Origin: Nocardia beijingensis NBRC 16342
GTDB lineage: Bacteria; Actinomycetota; Actinomycetes; Mycobacteriales; Mycobacteriaceae
DNA length: 64,000 nt
NCBI RefSeq assembly: GCF_001612785.1
Contig: NZ_BDBC01000014.1
Span: forward strand, 1 to 64,000
Direction of reading: 5' to 3'
The position numbers and the translations under genes were made by a program. The notes below the pieces were generated by a model. That model ran no database searches and was not told the origin of the DNA. It saw only the letters and a program-made list of their open reading frames with translations. This document shows positions 1-7,751 of the stretch, in pieces. Position 1 is the stretch's first letter. Every line of letters begins with the position of its first letter.

Positions 1-50
1 CGCGTACGCGGCGGCCGCTCGAACGCGAGCCGGGCCGCGAACGGAACAGG

Positions 51-226
51 CTCGGTCTCGCTTCGCTCGAAACCTGTGGTTGCGGTGCGCTGGGCACGTC
101 GGACGGGAGTGCCCGCACCGGCATTTACCTCGCAGAGTGACTGGCTTCGGCTCTTCCAACGCGAACGGCGCATGCTCGGTCTCGCTTCGCTTGAAACCGG
201 GAGTTGCGGTGCGCTGGGCACGTCGG
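51..226. repeat. degenerate 52-bp direct repeat in a gene-free stretch
   Basis: Bases 51-102 and 175-226 are two copies of a 52-bp unit that differ at about four positions, with a period of 124 bp. A third, weaker echo (a GTCGGTCTCGCCTGGCTCGG-like stretch) lies near 485-503. The whole 1-703 stretch lacks a convincing gene: open frames overlap on both strands, none shows a domain I recognise, and the long frame starting at 260 is only an upstream extension of bagA. The repeats look like decayed local duplication. I see no terminal inverted repeats or transposase. Confidence 0.55.
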
Positions 227-690
227 CGGTAAACACTCGCATCGCGGTATGCGCGACCCGTGCTGGCGTACGGGCGGAACACCGGGCACGAACGCCTCTA
301 CCTCGCGCGGGGCTGGGTCCAGCTCTATCAGCGCGCGGCGCAGGACCGGCCTCGGTTCGCCCGAACCAGGGGTGGTGGAGCGCTCAGCACGCAGCCGGTG
401 AACACTCGCCTGGCGGACCAACCGTTGTCCCGGCCTCCGCAGCCGCGGCAGTCGGGCGGATCCGACCGCATCGCGAACGAGCACGGTCGGTCTCGCCTGG
501 CTCGGCGGCGTCGGATTGATCACTGGCTACCGCGCACGTTCACCCCGGGCGACTCCGTGGTTCGGTTGCTGATTTCGCCCGGTGATCGGGGGCTTCGGCG
601 AGTGGGCTCGCAACTCGTCGCGGGGGTTGGGAACCGCTTGGGGATCAGCCCGTCTGGTACGGCCTGTGCCCGGCGGCGGCGAACCAGTTA

Positions 691-696
691 TAGGCT
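691..696 (+). promoter_or_regulatory. -10 element (TAGGCT) of bagA, leaderless type
   Basis: TAGGCT lies 7 nt upstream of the GTG at 704, with no Shine-Dalgarno sequence between them. This arrangement recurs in the window and implies that transcription starts at or next to the start codon. It supports 704 over the upstream starts in the same frame. Confidence 0.45.
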
Positions 697-703
697 CGCG
701 ATC

Positions 704-1741
704 GTGGGAGTACCAACAGCAGTGCCGCTTTCGGAGGAGCCCGGAGTGGGCGCAAGGTGGCCGAAGCGCGCTGAACAGGCTCGTTTGCACTACGTCTCCG
801 GCAAGGGAGGCACGGGCAAGTCGACGGTTGCCGCAGCGCTGGCGCTCGCCCTGGCCGCGGGCGGGCGCCGGGTGCTGTTGGTCGAGGTGGAGAGCAGGCA
901 ATCGATCGCTCAGCTGTTCGACCTGCCGCCGCTGCCGCCGACCGAGACACGGATCGCCACCGCGGACGGCGGCGGCGAGGTGGTGGCGCTGGCGCTGGAC
1001 ATCGAGCACGCCTTCCTCGAATACCTCGACATGTTCTACAACCTCGGCTTCGCCGGCCGCGCGATGCGCAGGATGGGCGCGATCGAGTTCGTCACCACGA
1101 TCGCGCCGGGTCTGCGCGACGTCATCCTGACCGGCAAGATCAAGGAGTGCGCGGTCAGGGTGGACAAGTCCGGTAAACGCGTCTACGACGAGATCGTGGT
1201 CGACGCACCGCCCACCGGCCGGATCGCCGGCTTCCTCGACGTCACCAAGGCGATGGCCGAGGTGGCCAAGGGCGGGCCGATCGCCTCGCAGGCCGAGGGC
1301 GTCTCGCAGCTGCTGCACTCCGACCAGACGATGATCCACCTGGTCACGCTGCTCGAGGCGCTGCCGGTGCAGGAGACCGCCGACGCCGTCGCCGAACTCA
1401 CCGCCGCTGACCTGCGCATCGGCACCGTCATCGTGAACCGGGCGACCGAGGGCCAGCTCCCGCCCGAGCTGCGCGCCAGGGCCGCTCAGGGCGATCTGGA
1501 CGCCGACGCCATCCGCGCGGGCCTGGACGCCGCGGGGATCAGCTTGCCCGACAGCGAGTTCCAAGGGCTGCTCACCGAAACGATCGAGCACTCCGCCACT
1601 CTGCAAGCGCAGGACGACAGCGCCGAGGAACTGGCGAAGGTCGACATCTCCCGGCTCTACCTGCCCGCCCTTCCCGACGGGATGGACCTGGGCGGGCTGT
1701 ACGAACTAGCCGAACACCTCACCGCACAGGGAGTCCGATGA
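704..1741 (+). CDS. bagA: Get3/ArsA-family ATPase, BagA-like (Rv3679 homolog)
   Basis: A 345-residue soluble ATPase of the ArsA/Get3 (SIMIBI) class. The P-loop is GKGGTGKST near residue 32, and the switch-II region reads VVDAPPTGR near residue 168, where Get3 proteins have DTAPTGH. Length, sequence and position match M. tuberculosis Rv3679. As I recall it, Rv3679 and Rv3680 form a complex named BagA/BagB (bacterial Get3-like). The GTG at 704 is chosen because the protein then begins about 30 residues before the P-loop, as in mycobacteria, and a -10 box sits 7 nt upstream. The stop is followed, after about 60 bp, by the partner gene, so the two are probably co-transcribed. The older label 'anion transporter ATPase' is not supported: there is no arsenite-binding cysteine motif or membrane partner. 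Function in envelope or membrane-protein handling is inference. Confidence 0.85.
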   Translation: MGVPTAVPLSEEPGVGARWPKRAEQARLHYVSGKGGTGKSTVAAALALALAAGGRRVLLVEVESRQSIAQLFDLPPLPPTETRIATADGGGEVVALALDIEHAFLEYLDMFYNLGFAGRAMRRMGAIEFVTTIAPGLRDVILTGKIKECAVRVDKSGKRVYDEIVVDAPPTGRIAGFLDVTKAMAEVAKGGPIASQAEGVSQLLHSDQTMIHLVTLLEALPVQETADAVAELTAADLRIGTVIVNRATEGQLPPELRARAAQGDLDADAIRAGLDAAGISLPDSEFQGLLTETIEHSATLQAQDDSAEELAKVDISRLYLPALPDGMDLGGLYELAEHLTAQGVR

Positions 1742-1802
1742 GCGAGCGAACCATCGACACCGCCACGCCCGTGGCCCTGTCGGAGCCGAGCGAGGCGCGG
1801 GC

Positions 1803-2942
1803 ATGAGCACGCAGGCCCATCCCGCGGCGGTCCCGCTGGATATCTCGGGGATCATCGCCGACCCGTCCGCACGCGTGGTGGTCTGCTGCGGCTCCGGCGG
1901 CGTCGGTAAGACGACCACCGCCGCCGCCATCGCGCTGCGCGCCGCCGAAGAGGGGCGCAAGGTCGTGGTGCTCACCATCGACCCGGCACGCAGGCTGGCT
2001 CAGTCACTGGGCGTCGCCGACCTCGGCAACAACCCGCAGCGGGTGGCGCTCGGTCCGGAAGCCAAGGGCGAACTGCACGCGATGATGCTCAACATGCGCC
2101 GCACGTTCGACGACATGGTGCTCGAGCACACCAGCGGGGAGAAAGCGGCGCAGATCTTCGCCAACCCCTTCTATCAGACGGTCGCCTCATCCTTCGGTGG
2201 CACACAGGAATACATGGCGATGGAGAAGCTGGGCCAGCTGGCCCACCGCGGCGAGTGGGACCTGATCGTGGTCGACACCCCGCCGTCGCGCAACGCCCTC
2301 GACTTCCTGGACGCTCCGAAGCGACTCGGCAACTTCCTCAACGGCCGGATGATCCGGGTGATCATGGCTCCCGGCCGTGGCGTGACCCGGTTGGTCACCG
2401 GCGCGATGAGCCTCGCGGTGCGCGGCGTGTCCACCGTCGTGGGGGGACAGATGCTCAAGGACGCGTCGAACTTCCTGCAATCCTTGGAGTCGCTGTTCGG
2501 CGGCTTCCAGGAGCGGGCCGAGCGGACCTTCGCGATGCTGTCGAAGCCGGGCACGCACTTCCTGGTGGTGGCCGCGCCGGAACCGGACGCGCTGCGGGAG
2601 GCGTCGTTCTTCGTCGACCGCCTCTCCACCGAACGCATGCCGCTGGCGGGGCTGGTGCTCAACCGCACCCATCCCGTGCTGAGCTCACTGCCCGCCGATC
2701 ACGCGCTCACCGCCGCCGACCAGGTGGCGGACTCCGATCCGCTCACCGCGGCGGTGTTGCGGGTGCACGCCCGCCGGGTCGCCACCGACAAGCGCGAACA
2801 GCATCTGCTGCACCGCTTCACCGGAGCGCATCCGCGAGTGCCGATCGTGTCGGTCACCGCGCTTCCGTTCGAAGTGTCCGATCTCGACGCGCTGCGCGCC
2901 GTCGGGGATCAGCTGGCGGGCACGGCACGCGCGACTGCCTGA
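1803..2942 (+). CDS. bagB: Get3/ArsA-family ATPase, BagB-like (Rv3680 homolog)
   Basis: A 379-residue partner of BagA. The P-loop GSGGVGKTT is near residue 31, the switch-II region is VVDTPPSRN, and the [13 protein letters not shown] region is typical of the Rv3680 branch. It is a paralogue of the preceding gene rather than a copy: the P-loop and switch residues differ consistently, as in the mycobacterial pair, which suggests a heteromeric ATPase. A 22-codon reading frame (1738-1806) starts at an ATG overlapping the bagA stop and ends in a TGA overlapping this ATG (ATGA). It may only pass ribosomes from bagA to bagB. Transcription is closed by the hairpin at 2991-3024. Confidence 0.85.
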   Translation: MSTQAHPAAVPLDISGIIADPSARVVVCCGSGGVGKTTTAAAIALRAAEEGRKVVVLTIDPARRLAQSLGVADLGNNPQRVALGPEAKGELHAMMLNMRRTFDDMVLEHTSGEKAAQIFANPFYQTVASSFGGTQEYMAMEKLGQLAHRGEWDLIVVDTPPSRNALDFLDAPKRLGNFLNGRMIRVIMAPGRGVTRLVTGAMSLAVRGVSTVVGGQMLKDASNFLQSLESLFGGFQERAERTFAMLSKPGTHFLVVAAPEPDALREASFFVDRLSTERMPLAGLVLNRTHPVLSSLPADHALTAADQVADSDPLTAAVLRVHARRVATDKREQHLLHRFTGAHPRVPIVSVTALPFEVSDLDALRAVGDQLAGTARATA

Positions 2943-2990
2943 TACTTAGGCGTATCCGCTATTGGTCGAACGGAAATAACAGTCCTGAAA

Positions 2991-3024
2991 CGAAACTGAG
3001 CCCGCTTCCGCGGGCTCTGTTTCG
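2991..3024. terminator. bidirectional terminator between bagB and whiB4
   Basis: Nested inverted repeat: CGAAAC + GAGCCCGC, loop TTCC, GCGGGCTC + GTTTCG, interrupted by one T-T mismatch. It lies between two convergent genes (bagB ends at 2942, whiB4 ends at 3038), so it can serve both. Confidence 0.8.
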
Positions 3025-3037
3025 AACGTCGCCGGGG

Positions 3038-3361
3038 CTACATCGCCACCTGATGCTGGCGCTGGGCCTGGAAGAAATCGGCCCACGAGGTCACTTCCGG
3101 ATGCTGCTTCAACAGGGCGCGGCGCTGCCGTTCCGTCATGCCGCCCCACACACCGAACTCGACGCGATTGTCCAGCGCGTCGGCACCACACTGCATCAGC
3201 ACCGGGCAGTGCCTGCAGATCGTCGCCGCTTTGCGCTGCGCCGCGCCGCGGACGAACAACTGATCGGGATCAACTTCCTTGCATCGGGCCTGGGCTACCC
3301 AGGCGATCCTCGCTTCGGCCTGCTCCACGTCCAATCGAGCGATGGGGGTTGTCATGTGCAT
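3038..3361 (-). CDS. whiB4: WhiB-family Fe-S redox regulator, WhiB4
   Basis: A small Wbl protein of about 107 residues. The four cluster-ligating cysteines are visible (ARCKE, then CRHCPVLMQC: C-x2-C-x5-C), followed by the G-[IV]-W-G-G turn (FGVWGGMTERQRRAL) and a basic C-terminal stretch. Sequence and position between the bagAB pair and ponA2 match Rv3681c (WhiB4), a redox-sensing, DNA-binding regulator of oxidative-stress genes. The frame opens at a TTG (3397), but the ATG at 3361 is preferred because AAAGGGG lies 8 nt upstream; an ATG at 3355 is also possible. The 14 skipped residues would add a second CxxC that the family lacks. Confidence 0.88.
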   Translation of the reverse strand: MHMTTPIARLDVEQAEARIAWVAQARCKEVDPDQLFVRGAAQRKAATICRHCPVLMQCGADALDNRVEFGVWGGMTERQRRALLKQHPEVTSWADFFQAQRQHQVAM

Positions 3362-3470
3362 TTGGTGTGCCCCTTTGCAGTCCGAACACCGGGTCAACGG
3401 CGCTCCAGAATCGCGTTGTCACCACGCAGCACCCAAACCCCGCTGCGAAGTGCACCACATTCCACTTTGA

Positions 3471-3499
3471 GTGTTAGCTCTATCACACTGGGTTCTCAA
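3471..3499 (-). promoter_or_regulatory. candidate whiB4 promoter
   Basis: Read on the minus strand: TTGAGA (3499-3494), a 17-bp spacer, then TAACAC (3476-3471). The spacing is optimal for a housekeeping sigma factor. AGTGT...ACACT half-sites flank the -10 region. The transcript would have a leader of roughly 100 nt before the ATG at 3361. Confidence 0.4.
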
Positions 3500-3716
3500 T
3501 CTAGGTAAAGGTATGGCGCTTGCGCAAGACCACCTCGAGATTTTTTGGTACGTCCGTCCCTGCAAAGCCCGGCGCGCACAGGACGGGCAGGCAGATTGCG
3601 TGCGCGCCCTCTCGCGACACGCCGAGCACGATCGCGCGACACGCCCATTCCGGCTCGTGAACAACCAGTTCCGCGCTTCGGACAAATGCCGCCAAGAACG
3701 CCGGAATGGCAACCCG

Positions 3717-3722
3717 TAGTCT
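3717..3722 (+). promoter_or_regulatory. -10 element (TAGTCT) of ponA2, leaderless type
   Basis: TAGTCT lies exactly 6 nt before the GTG at 3729, with no ribosome-binding site. It fixes the start codon. Confidence 0.5.
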
Positions 3723-3728
3723 TGATTC

Positions 3729-6095
3729 GTGCCGATCACACATACGCTCGCGCGGCTGGCCGGTAGCTGCGTGCTGGCCTCCGTGCTCGTCGCCGGGTTG
3801 TTGTTCCCGCTCGCCGGCGGCTTCGGGTTCGTCTCCAACCGTGCCGCCGACGCCGTCGACAACGTCTCCTCGGAGCTGGTCGAGGGAACGGTGCCCGCGG
3901 TGTCGACCATGGTCGACGCGGCGGGCAATCCGATCGCCTGGCTATATGAGCAGCGCCGATTCGAGGTTCCGAGCGACCGGATCTCCAACGACATGAAACT
4001 GGCGATCGTGTCCATCGAGGACCGCCGCTTCGCCGAGCACGAGGGCGTCGACTGGCAGGGCACGCTACGCGCGTTTCTCACCAACTCCGCCAGCGGCGAG
4101 GTCCAGCAGGGCGCCTCGACGCTCGACCAGCAGTACGTGAAGAACTTCCAGCTGCTCGTGGTCGCCAAGACCGACGCCGAGCGCCGCGCCGCCATCGAGA
4201 CCACTCCGGCCCGCAAGATCCGGGAGATCCGGATGGCGCTGACGCTGGACCGTGAGCTGACCAAGGACGAGATCCTCACCAGGTACCTCAACCTCGTCCC
4301 GTTCGGTAACTCGTCCTACGGCATCCAGGACGCGGCGAAGACCTACTTCGGCGTCGACGCGGCCGATCTGAACGTCTCCCAGGCCGCGATGCTCGCCGGC
4401 ATGGTGCAGAGCTCCTCCAAACTGAACCCCTACACCAACCCCGACGGCGTGCTGGCCAGGCGCAACACGGTGCTGGACACGATGATCCAGAACATCCCCA
4501 GCCGCGCCGAAGAGTTCCGCGAGGCGAAGACCAAGCCGCTGGGCGTGCTGCCGGAGCCCAAGGGCCTGCCGCGCGGCTGCATCGCGGCCAACGACCGCGG
4601 TTTCTTCTGCGACTACGCGCTGCAGTACCTGGCCAACGCCGGCATCAGCCGCGAACAGATCGAGAAGGGCGGCTACCTGATCAAGACCACCCTCGATCCG
4701 GCCGTGCAGGACTCGGTGAAACACGCGGTGACCGACGCGGCGAACCCGAACCTGGACAACATCGCGGAAGTCATGTCCGTGGTGGGGCCCGGTCAGGACA
4801 CCCATCCGGTGCTCGCGATGGCCAGCAGCCGCACCTACGGCCTGAACCGGGACGCGAACGAGACCGTGCAGCCGCAGCCGTACTCCATGGTCGGCGACGG
4901 CGCCGGGTCGATCTTCAAGATCTTCACCACCGCGGCGGCCATGGAGAAGGGGCTCGGCATCGACGCCCAGCTCGACGTGCCCGGCCGGTTCGAGGCGAAG
5001 GGCATGGGTAACGGCGGCGCCCGCGGATGTCCGCCCGCCACCTACTGCGTGGAGAACGCGGGCAAGTACAAGTCGCCCATGTCGGTGACCGAGGCGCTGG
5101 CGACCTCGCCGAACACCGCGTTCGTCAAGCTGATCCAGGCGGTCGGCGTCACCCCCACCGTCGACATGGCGGTGCGGCTCGGGATGCGCTCGTTCACCGA
5201 AGCGGGCACCTCCGGCCACGGCAATCAGAGCCTGGCCGACATGATCAAGGAACAGAACCTCGGCTCGTTCACCCTCGGTCCGGTCGCGATCAATCCGCTC
5301 GAGTTGTCCAACGTCGCCGCGACACTGGGCTCCGGCGGCCGGTGGTGCCCGCCGAACCCGATCAAGGAGGTCGTCGACCGCCAGGGCAAGCAGGTGCCGC
5401 TCACCCAGCAGGCCTGCGAACAAGTCGTCGAGCCCGGCCTGGCCAACACCTTGGCCAACGCCATGAGCAAGGACGACACCTCCGGCACGGCGGCGGGCGC
5501 GGCCCAGTCGGTGGGCTGGAACTACCCGATGTCGGGCAAGACCGGAACCACCGAGAGCCACCGCTCCTCGGCCTTCCTCGGTTTCACGAACGCTCTGGCC
5601 GCCGCGGTCTACGCCTACGGCGACAGCCCCACCCCAGGTGAGATCTGCTCGTTCCCGCTGCGCAACTGCGGCGACGGCAACCTGTTCGGCGGTAACGAAC
5701 CCGCGCGCACCTGGTTCAACGCGATCAAACCGGTGATACCGCTGTTCCCGCCGCCCGGCTTGCCCCCGCTGGACAACAAGTACGTGCGCGGCGCGAACAA
5801 CGCGCAGGTACCCGACGTCGTCGGCATGACACAGGGCGAGGCCACCGCGGCGCTGGTCGCCGCCGGCTTCCAGGTGTCGCCGGTGACCGGGGCCGGTGAT
5901 CGCCCCAAGGGGACCGTCATGGGCACCGCGCCCAACGGGTCGGCGATCCCCGGCTCGGTGATCACGCTGTACATCAGCGACGGCACCGTCCGGGCCGCGC
6001 CGCCGCCGGGGCCGCCACCGCCGCCGCCGGGCATCCCGGGGCTGCCCGTGCCGCGGCTGCCACCGATCCCCATTCCGATCCCGATCCCACGCTGA
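3729..6095 (+). CDS. ponA2: bifunctional class A penicillin-binding protein PonA2 with one PASTA domain
   Basis: A 788-residue peptidoglycan glycosyltransferase/transpeptidase. Order: an N-terminal membrane anchor (residues about 8-35); a GT51 glycosyltransferase with the IEDRRFAEHEG motif (catalytic Glu) near residue 98; a transpeptidase domain with SIFK (acyl-serine) near residue 395, SPN near 460, and KTGT near 605; one PASTA domain (about 695-760, starting QVPDVVGMTQGEA); and a Pro-rich tail of PPP and IPIPIPIP. It acts outside the membrane, polymerising and cross-linking the cell wall. The neighbouring WhiB4 and metallophosphoesterase match the Rv3681c-Rv3683 order. The GTG start agrees with the leaderless promoter. 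All catalytic motifs are intact. Confidence 0.93.
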   Translation: MPITHTLARLAGSCVLASVLVAGLLFPLAGGFGFVSNRAADAVDNVSSELVEGTVPAVSTMVDAAGNPIAWLYEQRRFEVPSDRISNDMKLAIVSIEDRRFAEHEGVDWQGTLRAFLTNSASGEVQQGASTLDQQYVKNFQLLVVAKTDAERRAAIETTPARKIREIRMALTLDRELTKDEILTRYLNLVPFGNSSYGIQDAAKTYFGVDAADLNVSQAAMLAGMVQSSSKLNPYTNPDGVLARRNTVLDTMIQNIPSRAEEFREAKTKPLGVLPEPKGLPRGCIAANDRGFFCDYALQYLANAGISREQIEKGGYLIKTTLDPAVQDSVKHAVTDAANPNLDNIAEVMSVVGPGQDTHPVLAMASSRTYGLNRDANETVQPQPYSMVGDGAGSIFKIFTTAAAMEKGLGIDAQLDVPGRFEAKGMGNGGARGCPPATYCVENAGKYKSPMSVTEALATSPNTAFVKLIQAVGVTPTVDMAVRLGMRSFTEAGTSGHGNQSLADMIKEQNLGSFTLGPVAINPLELSNVAATLGSGGRWCPPNPIKEVVDRQGKQVPLTQQACEQVVEPGLANTLANAMSKDDTSGTAAGAAQSVGWNYPMSGKTGTTESHRSSAFLGFTNALAAAVYAYGDSPTPGEICSFPLRNCGDGNLFGGNEPARTWFNAIKPVIPLFPPPGLPPLDNKYVRGANNAQVPDVVGMTQGEATAALVAAGFQVSPVTGAGDRPKGTVMGTAPNGSAIPGSVITLYISDGTVRAAPPPGPPPPPPGIPGLPVPRLPPIPIPIPIPR

Positions 6096-6101
6096 GCAAG
6101 C

Positions 6102-6141
6102 AAAGGGGCCGCGAACCGTATGTACGGTTCGCGGCCCCTTT
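6102..6141. terminator. strong bidirectional terminator after ponA2
   Basis: A perfect 19-bp inverted repeat: AAAGGGGCCGCGAACCGTA, two bases, then its complement ending CCCCTTT. It closes ponA2 (+) and the convergent GatB/YqeY gene (-), with A/T runs at both ends. Confidence 0.9.
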
Positions 6142-6153
6142 CGCGTCGCCGTT

Positions 6154-6618
6154 CTACAGCCGGGCCTTGACCGCGGCCGAGATACGCGAGCCGTCGGCCT
6201 TGCCCTGGGCCAGCGCGGTGGCGATCTTCATGACCTGCCCCATCTGGCGCATGCCGGGCCGCTCCCCGATCTCCTCGGCGACCTGCGCGATGGCGGTGTC
6301 GGCGAGATCGGCGACCTCGGCCTCGGTGAGCTGGGTCGGCAGGTACTCCTCGATGATCTGCGCCTCGGCGCGCTCGTTCGCCGCCAGTTCGCCGCGCCCG
6401 GCCTGCGTGTAGACCTCGGCGGATTCGCTGCGCTTCTTCGACTCCTTCTGCAGCACGGAGACGACTTCGGCGTCGGTGAGTTCACGAGCCTGCGTGCCGG
6501 CGACCTCGGCGTTCTGGATCGCCGACAGCAGCATCCGCAACGTGGAAAGGCGCAGCGTGTCCTTGGCTTTCATCGCGGCGGTGAGATCCGCGCGCAGCTG
6601 CGATTTGAGTTCCGACAT
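6154..6618 (-). CDS. GatB/YqeY domain-containing protein
   Basis: A 154-residue helical protein of the YqeY family, related to the C-terminal tRNA-binding tail of GatB/GatE amidotransferases. It begins MSELKSQLRADLTAAMKAKD and carries the IIEEYLPTQLTEAEV segment and a C-terminal GRISAAVKARL-like end, all typical of the family. A role in tRNA-dependent amidation or quality control has been proposed but is not established. The ATG at 6618 is preferred over the GTG at 6627: on the minus strand TACCGT lies 7 nt upstream, a leaderless pattern, and no Shine-Dalgarno is visible. It converges on ponA2. Confidence 0.82.
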   Translation of the reverse strand: MSELKSQLRADLTAAMKAKDTLRLSTLRMLLSAIQNAEVAGTQARELTDAEVVSVLQKESKKRSESAEVYTQAGRGELAANERAEAQIIEEYLPTQLTEAEVADLADTAIAQVAEEIGERPGMRQMGQVMKIATALAQGKADGSRISAAVKARL

Positions 6619-6738
6619 GCCGCTCACGGTAGCCGCTGTGGCGCGGCGGTCCCACTACATTTGCCGCGCGGCCCGATTTCCCGCCGGAAAACGGGCGCCT
6701 GTGCGGAAACACACTCGGCGGTCCTGCGCGAGGTCACC

Positions 6739-6744
6739 TATGCT
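6739..6744 (+). promoter_or_regulatory. -10 element (TATGCT) of the metallophosphoesterase gene
   Basis: TATGCT followed by exactly 6 nt and the ATG at 6751, without a Shine-Dalgarno sequence. This is a leaderless arrangement. Confidence 0.5.
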
Positions 6745-6750
6745 GGGCAA

Positions 6751-7713
6751 ATGCCCGTGATCTCGACCTCTGCTGTACGCACGACCGCGCTGGGAGCCGC
6801 CGGGGCCGCGGTGGCCGGAATCGGCTACGCCTCGCTGGTCGAACGCAACGCCTTCGTCCTACGGGAGGCGACCATGCCCGTGCTGGCACCGGGGTCGTCG
6901 TCGCTGCGGGTGCTCCACATCAGTGATCTGCACATGACGCCGGGCCAGAAACTCAAGCAGCAATGGCTGCGGGAACTGGACCGGCTCGAGCCCGATCTGG
7001 TGATCAACACCGGCGACAATCTCTCGCACCAGAAGTCGGTGCCCGCGGTAGTCCAGGCCCTCGGCGGGTTGCTCTCTCGTCCGGGCCTTTTCGTTTTCGG
7101 CAGCAACGACTACTTCGCGCCGGTGGCGAAGAACCCGCTGAAGTACTTCAAGAAGGATCACCGCCGCACCTACGGAGCCCCGCTGCCGTGGAAGGACCTG
7201 CGCGCCGCCTTCACCGAGCGTGGCTGGCTCGATCTGACGCACGTGCGCCGCGACCTGGAAGTGGCGGGCATCCGCATCGCCACCGCCGGTGTCGACGATC
7301 CGCACTTGCAGCGCGACCGGTACGACACTGTCGCCGGCGCTCCGAACCCGTTGGCCGACCTGCGGCTCGGCCTCACCCACTCCCCCGAACCCCGGGTGCT
7401 GGACCGCTTCGCCGAGGACGGGTACGACCTGGTCCTCGCCGGGCACACGCACGGCGGCCAGTTGTGCCTCCCCGGCTACGGCGCCCTGGTCACCAACTGC
7501 GGGATCGACCGGTCCCGGGTGAAGGGGCCGTCGAAGTGGGGCGAGCACACCCGGTTGCACGTCTCCGCGGGTGTCGGCACCTCGCCGTGGGCGCCGTACC
7601 GATTCTGCTGCCGCCCGGAGGCGACCCTGTTGACGCTGGTGGCCGCGCCGCCGAAGCGTCCGGGAGCCGACACGGGCCGGGGAGTGTCGGCATCGGAGGC
7701 CGTCGCCCGCTAA
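6751..7713 (+). CDS. membrane-anchored metallophosphoesterase (Rv3683 homolog)
   Basis: A 320-residue calcineurin-like phosphoesterase. The metal-binding motifs appear in order: HISDLHM (D-x-H) near residue 53, NTGDN near 87, FGSNDY (GN[DH] variant) near 118, LTHSPEP near 208 and GHTHGGQ near 230. An N-terminal hydrophobic stretch (TALGAAGAAVAGIGYASL) suggests membrane attachment. The substrate is unknown; relatives with the GHTHGGQ signature include UDP-diacylglucosamine hydrolase-like and YaeI-type phosphodiesterases. Length and sequence match Rv3683 (319 residues). The upstream extension of the frame to 6661 is rejected because of the leaderless promoter at 6739-6744. Confidence 0.85.
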   Translation: MPVISTSAVRTTALGAAGAAVAGIGYASLVERNAFVLREATMPVLAPGSSSLRVLHISDLHMTPGQKLKQQWLRELDRLEPDLVINTGDNLSHQKSVPAVVQALGGLLSRPGLFVFGSNDYFAPVAKNPLKYFKKDHRRTYGAPLPWKDLRAAFTERGWLDLTHVRRDLEVAGIRIATAGVDDPHLQRDRYDTVAGAPNPLADLRLGLTHSPEPRVLDRFAEDGYDLVLAGHTHGGQLCLPGYGALVTNCGIDRSRVKGPSKWGEHTRLHVSAGVGTSPWAPYRFCCRPEATLLTLVAAPPKRPGADTGRGVSASEAVAR

Positions 7714-7751
7714 TGTCCCCTGCCGAGACGTGTGGCAGGTAGGGGACAACT

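Noticed and set aside
260..703. N-terminal extension of bagA
   Set aside because: The added 148 residues are Arg-rich with no homology to Rv3679. The repeat at 51-226 and the leaderless -10 at 691 support a start at 704.
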